Shown piece by piece: positions 56,936 through 64,000 of a stretch of DNA of 64,000 nt. The position numbers and the translations under genes were made by a program. Numbering within the stretch: position 1 is the first letter of the stretch; the number at the start of each line of letters is the position of its first letter. The notes under the pieces were generated by a model that saw only the letters and a program-made list of their open reading frames with translations, was not told the DNA's origin and made no database searches. The DNA is from Corynebacterium sp. ACRPH (GTDB lineage Bacteria > Actinomycetota > Actinomycetes > Mycobacteriales > Mycobacteriaceae), in the NCBI RefSeq assembly GCF_022347285.1, contig NZ_JAKRND010000011.1, positions 1 to 64,000 of the forward strand, written 5' to 3'.

Positions 56936-58774
56936 CTACTTCTGCACCGGCGCCCACTCCGGGCCGGTCTCCGCCAGCTCCGGGTCGAGCTTCGGGAACA
57001 GCGGCTTAGGCTTGCTGAGCTTAGTGCCCGGCTGGATCTCCTGGCGCGCCCACGTGGCCTTTTGCTTGGAGTAGTCGCCCATGATGACGGGGTAGGTGCG
57101 CCCTTCTTCGGGCAACCCGACGCCCACCGGTTGGCGCGGAGACTCATCCGTTACCTCGACAACCTCCGGCTGGGCCGCCCAGATGCCCTCGCCGCCGAGA
57201 GTTTCGAAGATCTTCTGCGCGGAGAACGGCAGGTACGGGGTCAGCAAGGTGTTCACGTCGGAGACAACCTGCAGAGCGGTGTACAGAACCGTAGCCAGGC
57301 GCTCGCGCTGGTCTTCGTCCTTCGCCAACTTCCACGGCTCCATAGCCGCGATGTACTGGTTCGCGCGTCCCGCGATGCGCATGGCCTCGGTGATGCCGGC
57401 CTTGAAGCGGGAGAGGTTAATGTTATCGCCGACAACGTCGAATGCCTTGGCGGACTCGGCGAGCAGCGCCTCGTCCTCTGCAGTCAGCGGTCCCGGGGCG
57501 GGAACCTCACCGAAATTCTTGTGAGCCATGGAGACGGTGCGGTTCACCAGGTTGCCCCACTCGTTGGCTAGCTCGGAGTTGATGCGGCGAACGAACTCGT
57601 CCCAGGTGAAATCCGTATCGGTGGTCTCCGGCCCAGCGGTAGCGATGAAGTAACGTAGCGCGTCGGGGCCGAACTCCTTCAGGAAGTCGCGCACGTAGAT
57701 CACCACACCCTTGGAGGAGGAGAACTTGGAACCCGACATCGTCAGGAACTCGGAGGATACGACCTCCGTCGGCAGGTTCAGCGCCGGATCGGCCAGATCG
57801 CCAGCCTCGCCGCCTTTGGAACCCTGGCCACCGTAGCCCAGCAGCTCCGCCGGCCAGATCTGGGAGTGGAAAGTGATGTTGTCCTTACCCATGAAGTAGT
57901 AGGACAGGGCCTCCGGGTCGTTCCACCACTTCCGCCAGGCCTCCGGGTCGCCGATGCGCCAGGCCCATTCGATGGACGCGGAGAGGTATCCCACGACAGC
58001 GTCAAACCAGACATAGAGCTTCTTGGCGTTATTGTCTTGCCAGCCCTCGACGGGGATCGGCACGCCCCAGTCGATGTCGCGGGACATGGCGCGCGGGCGG
58101 ATGTCTTCCAGCAGGTTCAGGGAGAACTTCAACACGTTCGGGCGCCAGTCGGTGCGGCCCTTCAGCCACGTGGTGAGGGCTTCTGCTAGTGCGGGCAGGT
58201 CGAGCATGAAGTGCTCGGTGTCGATGAACTCCGGTGTTTCGCCGTTGATCTTGGAACGCGGGTCGATCAGGTCCTCGGGATCCAGCTGGTTTCCGCAGTT
58301 GTCACACTGATCTCCGCGGGCGTCATTAGCGCCACAGATCGGGCAGGTGCCCTCGATGTAACGATCCGGGAGAGTACGGCCCGTGGACGAGCTGATGGCA
58401 CCGCGGGTGGTCTGAGTGACCATGTAGCCGTTGTTGTACAGGCCGGTGAAGAGCTCCTGCACGACCGCGTAGTGGTTGCGGGTGGTGGTGCGGGTGAACA
58501 GGTCATAAGAAAGGCCGAGGCCCGCGAGGTCCTCGACGATGATGCGGTTGTAGCGATCCGCCAACTCCTGGACGGTCGTGCCTTCCTTCTCCGCCTGCAC
58601 CAGCAACGGGGTGCCGTGCTCGTCGGTGCCCGAAACCATGAGCACCTCGTTGCCAGCCATTCGCTGATAACGCGCGAAAACGTCCGAAGGCACGCCAAAT
58701 CCGGCAACGTGGCCGATGTGGCGGGGGCCGTTAGCGTAGGGCCATGCAACTGAGGTGAGAACTCGTTTCGACAT
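56936..58774 (-). CDS. metG: Methionine-tRNA ligase
   Basis: This 612-residue enzyme has the HIGH-like motif [20 protein letters not shown] near 12-31, a zinc-binding insert with four Cys ([20 protein letters not shown] near 139) and the KMSKS-like [11 protein letters not shown] near 344. The four-Cys knuckle is the MetG1 type. There is no C-terminal EMAP-like domain. TAATCT, a near-consensus -10, ends seven bases before the ATG, so the mRNA should be leaderless. Confidence 0.96.
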   Translation of the reverse strand: MSKRVLTSVAWPYANGPRHIGHVAGFGVPSDVFARYQRMAGNEVLMVSGTDEHGTPLLVQAEKEGTTVQELADRYNRIIVEDLAGLGLSYDLFTRTTTRNHYAVVQELFTGLYNNGYMVTQTTRGAISSSTGRTLPDRYIEGTCPICGANDARGDQCDNCGNQLDPEDLIDPRSKINGETPEFIDTEHFMLDLPALAEALTTWLKGRTDWRPNVLKFSLNLLEDIRPRAMSRDIDWGVPIPVEGWQDNNAKKLYVWFDAVVGYLSASIEWAWRIGDPEAWRKWWNDPEALSYYFMGKDNITFHSQIWPAELLGYGGQGSKGGEAGDLADPALNLPTEVVSSEFLTMSGSKFSSSKGVVIYVRDFLKEFGPDALRYFIATAGPETTDTDFTWDEFVRRINSELANEWGNLVNRTVSMAHKNFGEVPAPGPLTAEDEALLAESAKAFDVVGDNINLSRFKAGITEAMRIAGRANQYIAAMEPWKLAKDEDQRERLATVLYTALQVVSDVNTLLTPYLPFSAQKIFETLGGEGIWAAQPEVVEVTDESPRQPVGVGLPEEGRTYPVIMGDYSKQKATWARQEIQPGTKLSKPKPLFPKLDPELAETGPEWAPVQK

Positions 58775-58781
58775 AACCCTT

Positions 58782-58787
58782 AGATTA
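58782..58787 (-). promoter_or_regulatory. -10 box TAATCT, predicted leaderless start of metG
   Basis: TAATCT on the minus strand ends seven bases before the ATG at 58774. Confidence 0.6.
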
Positions 58788-58822
58788 GGTGATCCCCTAC
58801 CACGACGCGAAAGCAGCCCGGC

Positions 58823-60508
58823 TTAGGAATGCTCTGCGTTGCCGTCTGCGACGGCCTGCGGAACATCGCTCCCACCGTAACGACGGCTGCGCTTAGCGGC
58901 CTTAGCTTCGCTCGGCTGGTTGATGCGACGCTCGCGAGCCATACGCAGGGCGTATTCCCGCTGTGCCTTTTCGTCCAGGTACAGCTGGTCGTTAGACAGA
59001 GCCTTGTAGATGGAGAACATCAGGGCGATAATCACCAGCAAGAACGGGCTGGCGGCGATGATCGTCACGTTCTGCAGGTTGGTCAGCGCCTCATCGCCGC
59101 CGGTAAGCAGCAGCATCAGGGCGATAACCGCGGTGAGCGCACCCCACAGCACAGTGACTCCACGGTTGGCGACCAGCTGTCCACGCTGCGACATGGAACC
59201 CATGACGGTGGAGGCGGAGTCTGCGGAGGTAATGAAGAAGGTCGCCAGCAGAATCATCGCAATGATGCTTGCTACCTGTCCCATCGGCAGGGTCTGCAGC
59301 AGGTTAAACAGCTGGCTGGTGGCCTCGCCATCGCCCCAGATGGAGTTGCCGGTCTCCTCCGCGTTGATCGCGGCACCGCCAAAGATAGAGAACCAAATGA
59401 TGGTCACAATAGTTGGGACCATCAGGACCACGCATACGAACTCGCGGATCGTACGGCCGCGGGAAATGCGGGCGACGAACATGCCGACGAACGGAGACCA
59501 GGAGACCCACCATGCCCAGTAGAAGATGGTCCAGGTGCCCAGCCACTCATCCGCACCATCGCCGGAGTTAGCGGTGCGGGCGGCCATCTGGAAGAACTGG
59601 GACAGGTAGTTACCCAGGGAGGTCGGGATCAGGTTCAGAATCACCACGGTCGGCCCGAGAATCAGGACAAACAGCGCAATGAGACCAGCCAGAACCATGT
59701 TGGTGTTGGACAGGTACTGAATGCCCTTGCCCACACCGGAAGCGGCGGAAGCCAGGAAGCAAAGACCCAGGATCACGATGGTGCCGACAATCACCCACGT
59801 GCCAGGATTAGAAATCAGCCCCGTGGCATCCAGACCGGCCTGGATCTGCACGGCACCCAAGCCCAGGGAAGCTGCGGTACCGAAAACCGTCGCGAAGATG
59901 GCGGCAATGTCGATGATCTTGCCCAGCGCGCCCTCGGCGCGCTTCTCCCCGATCAACGGAATAAACGTCGCGGACAGCAGCTGCTTGTGCCCCATACGGA
60001 AGGTGCCATATGCAATGGCCAGCGCCACGATGGCGTACAGCGACCACGGGTGCAGGCCCCAGTGGAACAGCGTGGAGGCGAAGGAGCTAGCCACATCGTT
60101 CTCCTGCGCCCCCGGCACGCCGTCGCGGTAGTACGTCAACGGCTCGGTCACACCGTAGAACATCAGGCCAATGCCCATGCCCGCGGCGAACATCATGGCC
60201 ACCCAGGAGATGCTGTTAAACTCCGGCGGCTCGTTATCCTTGCCCAGGCGAATGTGCCCGAACTTACTGAACGCAATGAACAGAATGAACCCGACAAACA
60301 CCGTGCCGGCGAGGACATACAGCCAGCCCCAGTCACCTACGACATAGCTCAACGCCGTCGAGGCGAAGGCGGCGAAGCTATCGCCACCAAATACGCCCCA
60401 CAGCACGACAGCCAGGATGAGGGCTGCCGCACAGCCCGTGACTACCCAGTCGATGGACTGTTCCTGATCAGCCTCAGTCGGTGCTACTTCTTCTCTTGAT
60501 ACAGTCAT
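58823..60508 (-). CDS. BCCT-family betaine/carnitine/choline-type transporter
   Basis: This 561-residue protein has twelve hydrophobic segments and the BCCT motifs: the glycine stretch [23 protein letters not shown] near 109-131, the aromatic box region [29 protein letters not shown] near 329-357 and [17 protein letters not shown] near 210. It likely takes up compatible solutes with sodium for osmoprotection. The charged C-terminal tail is short compared with BetP, so osmosensing through that tail is uncertain. GAGGA precedes the ATG. It lies between metG and rsmI, an insertion relative to mycobacteria. Confidence 0.9.
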   Translation of the reverse strand: MTVSREEVAPTEADQEQSIDWVVTGCAAALILAVVLWGVFGGDSFAAFASTALSYVVGDWGWLYVLAGTVFVGFILFIAFSKFGHIRLGKDNEPPEFNSISWVAMMFAAGMGIGLMFYGVTEPLTYYRDGVPGAQENDVASSFASTLFHWGLHPWSLYAIVALAIAYGTFRMGHKQLLSATFIPLIGEKRAEGALGKIIDIAAIFATVFGTAASLGLGAVQIQAGLDATGLISNPGTWVIVGTIVILGLCFLASAASGVGKGIQYLSNTNMVLAGLIALFVLILGPTVVILNLIPTSLGNYLSQFFQMAARTANSGDGADEWLGTWTIFYWAWWVSWSPFVGMFVARISRGRTIREFVCVVLMVPTIVTIIWFSIFGGAAINAEETGNSIWGDGEATSQLFNLLQTLPMGQVASIIAMILLATFFITSADSASTVMGSMSQRGQLVANRGVTVLWGALTAVIALMLLLTGGDEALTNLQNVTIIAASPFLLVIIALMFSIYKALSNDQLYLDEKAQREYALRMARERRINQPSEAKAAKRSRRYGGSDVPQAVADGNAEHS

Positions 60509-60680
60509 TCCTCAATATTGGGGGGTATTGTGGGGGCTTTTCAACCGCAGTGGTGCCCCAACCACGCCCGGACGGCGCCTTTAGCCTCGGCTTCGGTCTC
60601 CCCTAAACCCCTATTCACCTGCCTTTATCCCCAACACAGGCCACCCGCCTCTCAGCCCAGCTAAAAACTTTTGAAAAACC

Positions 60681-61604
60681 CTAGTTTTCTTCGCGTCCGC
60701 GCAGCACAGCTTCATAAAGCTCGCGCTTGCTCACGCCCTTGGCCTTTGCCACGTCTCCGGCCGCCGCCTTCAGACGCTCCCCCTCCGCCACTTTCTGCTC
60801 CACCAACTCGACCAACGATTCCACGTCCGGTTCTGCCTGCTCGTCCGCAGCATCCACCACCACGCAGATCTCCCCCTTCACGCCGTTTTCCGCCCACTCG
60901 GCCAGCTCGCGCAGCCCGCCGACCTTCACCTCTTCAAAGGTCTTCGTCAGCTCGCGGCACACCGCCGCCTGTCGGTGATCCCCCAGCTCTTCGGCTGCTA
61001 CCTGCAGAGTCTTGGCCAGCCTGTGCGGGGATTCAAAGAAGCAGACGGCGTAGGGGGCGTCACTAAAAGAACCAAAGAACGAACGCCGGGCGCCGTCCTT
61101 GCGTGGGGCGAAGCCCAGGAACGCGAAGTGGCCCACCCCCAAGCCGGATAGCGCCAGAGCGGTCGGCACCGCGGAGGGACCCGGCAGGCACGTCACCGGC
61201 ACCCCCGCGCGACGGGCAGCGACGACCAGCGGGAAACCAGGGTCGGAGACGGAGGGCATGCCGGCGTCCGTCACCACCAGCACGCGCCGGCCCTGCTCTG
61301 CCTGCTCCACGAAGAACTCCGCCCGCTCGGCCTCGTTGTGGTCGAAGTTGGAGTAGATCCGGCCGGCAATCTCCACCCCCAGCGTGTCCGCGAGCGCCCG
61401 GGTGCGGCGGGTGTCCTCCGCAGCCACGATGTCGGCGCTGGCCAGCGCGTCGATCAGCCGCACCGAGGCATCCAGCGGATTGCCCAGCGGCGTGGCCGCC
61501 AAGATGATTCCTCCCTGCGGCAGAGGTCGATTCTCGGCGGCGCGGGTAAGCAGCGCAGCGACTGCGTCTGCGGGGAGAGTCTTGGCATCTACGGGTTCAC
61601 TCAT
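60681..61604 (-). CDS. rsmI: 16S rRNA (cytidine-1402-2'-O)-methyltransferase
   Basis: This 307-residue SAM-dependent enzyme modifies C1402 of 16S rRNA. The family text is clear: GGIILAATPLGNPLDASVRLIDALASADIVAAEDTRRT near 27-64, VTDAGMPSVSDPGFPLVVAARRAGVPVTCLPGPSAVPTALALSGL near 111-155 and the RELTKTFEEV block near 220. Start 61604 follows a -10-like CATACT by seven bases; the ORF to 61877 overlaps pmt and is rejected. It is divergent from pmt as in mycobacteria. Confidence 0.93.
   Translation of the reverse strand: MSEPVDAKTLPADAVAALLTRAAENRPLPQGGIILAATPLGNPLDASVRLIDALASADIVAAEDTRRTRALADTLGVEIAGRIYSNFDHNEAERAEFFVEQAEQGRRVLVVTDAGMPSVSDPGFPLVVAARRAGVPVTCLPGPSAVPTALALSGLGVGHFAFLGFAPRKDGARRSFFGSFSDAPYAVCFFESPHRLAKTLQVAAEELGDHRQAAVCRELTKTFEEVKVGGLRELAEWAENGVKGEICVVVDAADEQAEPDVESLVELVEQKVAEGERLKAAAGDVAKAKGVSKRELYEAVLRGREEN
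61056..61075 (-). repeat. Dispersed motif, copy inside rsmI
   Basis: Read on the minus strand it is TTCTTTTAGTGACGCC, the clearest consensus-like copy, coding Ser-Phe-Ser-Asp-Ala with TCT, TTT and AGT codons. Confidence 0.6.
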
Positions 61605-61611
61605 ACCCGCC

Positions 61612-61617
61612 AGTATG
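61612..61617 (-). promoter_or_regulatory. -10-like CATACT, predicted leaderless start of rsmI
   Basis: CATACT on the minus strand ends seven bases before the ATG at 61604. Confidence 0.4.
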
Positions 61618-61651
61618 CCCGCCAGTGCGCCCGATTGTCCGGAGCTTCTAC

Positions 61652-61657
61652 TACAGT
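61652..61657 (+). promoter_or_regulatory. -10 box TACAGT, predicted leaderless start of pmt
   Basis: TACAGT ends eight bases before the GTG at 61666 and only 61 bases separate the two divergent start codons. Confidence 0.45.
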
Positions 61658-61665
61658 TGGCTTTC

Positions 61666-63285
61666 GTGCCGACCACACCGACTCCCCCGCTTGCCGACAT
61701 TCCTGCAGCGTCCGCCGACCAGCGCGCCACGACCGACGTGGGCAGTCGCGCACGCAACGCTATGCCTGGGCGCCGCACATTCGCTTTCACTCGGTGGACG
61801 GGCATCCTGGTTGTCCTCGGCCTGTTCGGTGCGCTCAGCCGCCTGCTGATGCTGCAGCGCCCCACGGATGCGGGCACCCCGGTGTTCGACGAGAAGCACT
61901 ATGTGCCGCAGGCCTGGCAGATTCTGCAGAGCTGGTCTAACCCGCTGATCGGCGGTATCGAAGACAATCCCGGCTACGGCCTGGTCGTCCACCCGCCCTT
62001 GGGCAAGCAGTTCGAGGCGATGGGCATGGCTGTGTTTGGCTATACGCCATGGGGCTGGCGAATCATGTCCGCCCTGCTGGCTGTGGTGACGATCCTGCTG
62101 ATTGCCACGATTGCGCGCCGAGTGTCGAAGTCCGACCTTATCGGTTTGTTCGCCGGCATTATTGCTCTGTGCGACGGGATCCTCTTCGTCACGGGGCGTT
62201 CGGCCATGCTGGATCACTTCCAGGTGTTCCTGGTGTGCCTGGCGACCTACTTCGCGGTGCGGGATGCCGAGCAGATGGAGGCCCGCTTCCAGCGCGTCTG
62301 GGCCGCTGACCGGATCCACGATTTCGCCCTCGGCCCGCGCATGGGCTACCGCTGGTGGCGATTCGCCGCAGGCGTGGCGCTGGGCTTGTCGCTTTCGGTG
62401 AAGTGGAATGGCCTGTACTACATGGCCTTCTTCGGGGTGACGATTGTTGCGGTTGATTATTTTCGACGCCACCGTTTCGGCGTGCGCCGTCCCCTCCTCG
62501 GGACCGCTTTCTTCGACGCTCTGCCCTCCTTCTTTTCCATCGTGATCGTCCCCGCGATCCTGTACGTGGTCAGCTGGCGGGCCTGGTTCGCCTCCGAGAC
62601 CGGCGTGTTCCGCCACGCCGTGGAGTCCGAGCAGTACACCAACACCACCGGGGATTGGTTCTGGTCTTTCCTGCCCGATACCCTGCAGAACTTCATCTAC
62701 TATCACGTGTCCGTCATGCGCTTTCACACGGAGCTGACGAACTCTAACGGCCACCACCACAACTGGGAGTCCAAGCCGTGGTCCTGGCTGGTCTCCAGCC
62801 GTTCGTTGATGTACTACAACCCATCCAGTGACGAGGGCATCCACAAGGTGATCCTGCTTGTCGGCACCCCCGCTATCTGGTGGTTCTGCGTCCCCGCCAT
62901 GCTGTGGGGCCTGTGGTGCCTGATAGTGCACAAGGATCGCCGCTGGGTGGTTCCCGTCATCGGTTTTGCAGCCGGCTTCCTGCCTTGGCTAGTCAACCTC
63001 GATCGCCAGATGTACCTGTTCTACGCAGCTAACTTGGCTCCGTTCCTGGCGATTGCGCTGGCTATGGCTCTGGGGCAGCTGCTGTGCTGGCAGCGCCCGG
63101 GCGTTGCCACCCAGCCGCACTCCTCCCCTAAGGCCTTCGTGAAGGCTCGCCCCGGCCAACTAGCGGTAGTGATCTACCTGATGCTGGTGGTCTGGAACTC
63201 TCTTTACTTCCTGCCGATCTACACGGCCACTCCGCTTTCCGATTTCGCCTTCGACATGCGGATGTGGCTGCCTTCCTGGCGCTAA
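61666..63285 (+). CDS. pmt: Polyprenol-phosphate-mannose-dependent protein O-mannosyltransferase
   Basis: This 539-residue GT39 membrane enzyme mannosylates secreted proteins. Marks are the acidic first-loop motif VFDEKHYVPQAWQ near 73, NPGYGLVVHPPLGKQ near 101, ALCDGILFVTGRSAMLDHFQVF near 167, LSLSVKWNGLYYMAFFG near 242 and SNGHHHNWESKPWSWLVSSRSLMYY near 361, then NLDRQMYLFYAANLAPF near 444. Start GTG 61666 is chosen; the frame continues upstream into rsmI. Its stop overlaps that of the next gene. Confidence 0.92.
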   Translation: MPTTPTPPLADIPAASADQRATTDVGSRARNAMPGRRTFAFTRWTGILVVLGLFGALSRLLMLQRPTDAGTPVFDEKHYVPQAWQILQSWSNPLIGGIEDNPGYGLVVHPPLGKQFEAMGMAVFGYTPWGWRIMSALLAVVTILLIATIARRVSKSDLIGLFAGIIALCDGILFVTGRSAMLDHFQVFLVCLATYFAVRDAEQMEARFQRVWAADRIHDFALGPRMGYRWWRFAAGVALGLSLSVKWNGLYYMAFFGVTIVAVDYFRRHRFGVRRPLLGTAFFDALPSFFSIVIVPAILYVVSWRAWFASETGVFRHAVESEQYTNTTGDWFWSFLPDTLQNFIYYHVSVMRFHTELTNSNGHHHNWESKPWSWLVSSRSLMYYNPSSDEGIHKVILLVGTPAIWWFCVPAMLWGLWCLIVHKDRRWVVPVIGFAAGFLPWLVNLDRQMYLFYAANLAPFLAIALAMALGQLLCWQRPGVATQPHSSPKAFVKARPGQLAVVIYLMLVVWNSLYFLPIYTATPLSDFAFDMRMWLPSWR

Positions 63286-64000
63286 CCCCAGCCCCGCGGT
63301 CGTGGCTCGCCGAGCTCGAAGGTGGAGTTGCGTCGGGCGTCGCTCGGGCTGAAGTTCACCGGCTGTGCCATCAGCGCGCGCAGCGACTGTTGCAGCGGCA
63401 TGAACACGTTCTGCCTGCCAGCCCACACCACGACCAGGGCCACGACCGCCGCCAAGTGCACCAGCAGCAGCCAGAGTGTGGTCAGGCTGCCACCTTCCCC
63501 GACCATGCTCAGCACGATCTCCCGCGTTGCGAACCCTAGACCGAAAGCCCATAACCCCAGGTAAATCGGCAACACTGCGGCAGCCGCTTTCGGGCGCCAA
63601 GCAGCCCAAAGGAGGCCACCGGCCAGCGCAAAGCGCATCGTCGCCGCGTCGGAGACTAGTCGGAGCTGAGACGAGTCGGCGTCATCCCCAATGGGCGAGC
63701 CGAACAACAGCGATAGGCCCCACACAACATAAACCAGCGCCACGGCAACAAGGGCGAAGCGGCCAAAGTAAAGAGGCAGCTGACGGCGGCGCAGGCCTCC
63801 GCTGATCTGGGGGTTGTGATCGGCCTGCTCGAGCACCTGTGCGAGGAGCGCCGCTTTCTGCTCGTCGCCCGGCTCCGTCGTGGGGCCATCATCCGTTGGG
63901 GTGGCGGAGACGTTCATCCGGCGGCCCAACGCGGTGACGGTGGCATACCAACGTTGGCAGTCCTCACAGGCGGCAAGGTGCGCGTCGACGAGGTCGTCGG
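63282..64000 (-). CDS. Zinc-finger (anti-sigma-like) membrane protein, 5' end outside the window
   Basis: The gene is cut by the right edge; at least 239 codons are present. The first visible part is in frame and carries HLAACEDCQRW, the HxxxCxxC pattern of zinc-finger anti-sigma (zf-HC2/ZAS) domains. A hydrophilic link and five hydrophobic segments follow (about 75-90, 103-123, 127-148, 157-175, 180-200). It probably controls an ECF sigma factor, and the sigma gene would be expected to the right. The TTG at 63929 is only an internal codon. The stop overlaps that of pmt. Confidence 0.75.
   Translation of the reverse strand, partial: DDLVDAHLAACEDCQRWYATVTALGRRMNVSATPTDDGPTTEPGDEQKAALLAQVLEQADHNPQISGGLRRRQLPLYFGRFALVAVALVYVVWGLSLLFGSPIGDDADSSQLRLVSDAATMRFALAGGLLWAAWRPKAAAAVLPIYLGLWAFGLGFATREIVLSMVGEGGSLTTLWLLLVHLAAVVALVVVWAGRQNVFMPLQQSLRALMAQPVNFSPSDARRNSTFELGEPRPRGWG

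Noticed and set aside
58829..60499. A 556-codon open frame opposite the BCCT gene
   Set aside because: It is rich in Gln, His, Arg and Asp without any domain and mirrors a well-supported transporter; a shadow of GC-rich codon use.
61384..61665. Longer pmt beginning at 61384
   Set aside because: The extension lies within rsmI in the opposite direction and has no GT39 similarity; a -10 precedes the GTG at 61666.

Overview
The window is chromosomal DNA from a high-G+C actinobacterium, almost certainly a Corynebacterium. Pointers are a mycobacteria-like gene order, an RpfB-type resuscitation factor, a GT87 polyprenol-dependent glycosyltransferase, a protein O-mannosyltransferase, an MmpL-family exporter and many genes with promoters so close that their mRNAs should be leaderless. 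The species cannot be fixed from the sequence; a lipophilic, clinical-type corynebacterium is only a guess. I see no insertion sequence, prophage, CRISPR array or plasmid gene.

The backbone matches, from memory, the M. tuberculosis block Rv1002c-Rv1026. Left to right it holds ppx, a DUF501 gene, ftsB/divIC, eno and an LpqU-like transglycosylase (11.5-16.4 kb); mazG and mfd (19.9-25.0 kb); glmU, prs, rplY and pth (26.7-31.7 kb); then the ABC-F gene, ispE, ksgA, rpfB, tatD, metG, rsmI and pmt (48.5-63.3 kb). Accessory or lineage-specific modules sit between these: a manganese-type regulator with its ABC transporter (16.4-19.9 kb), an MFS gene behind tRNA-Gln, a second pth, an OatA-like acyltransferase with a very long charged tail, prfC, an MMPL exporter with two TetR regulators, pnuC, a hydroxyisobutyryl-CoA hydrolase-type gene, ppk2, a GT87 enzyme, sdaA, a small monooxygenase-fold protein and a membrane alpha/beta-hydrolase. 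The left 11 kb carries a Bax-inhibitor-1 membrane protein, gabD2, an SDR/flavoprotein pair, the NAD(P)HX repair enzyme, another OatA-like acyltransferase, an FG-GAP-like surface protein and an acyl-CoA dehydrogenase. The right edge cuts a zinc-finger anti-sigma-like membrane protein.

Functional themes are: envelope building (glmU, ispE, two acyltransferases, GT87, pmt, MMPL, rpfB, LpqU-like); translation and its quality control (metG, rplY, two pth, prfC, ksgA, rsmI, ABC-F, tRNA-Leu and tRNA-Gln); polyphosphate turnover (ppk2, ppx); metabolite and nucleotide repair (nnr, mazG, mfd, tatD); and metal uptake with an 18-bp MntR-type operator between mntR and the transporter operon.

The most unusual signals are non-coding. 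A polar motif made of a T-rich tract followed by TGACGCC recurs more than twenty times on both strands, inside and outside genes. A structured leader with its own promoter, a 29-codon ORF and a terminator-like hairpin precedes rplY. A 14-bp perfect inverted repeat covers the predicted -10 of the MMPL gene. A short-variable-loop tRNA-Leu(UAA) overlaps the end of ppx. About sixteen genes have a -10-like hexamer 6-10 nt before the start codon.
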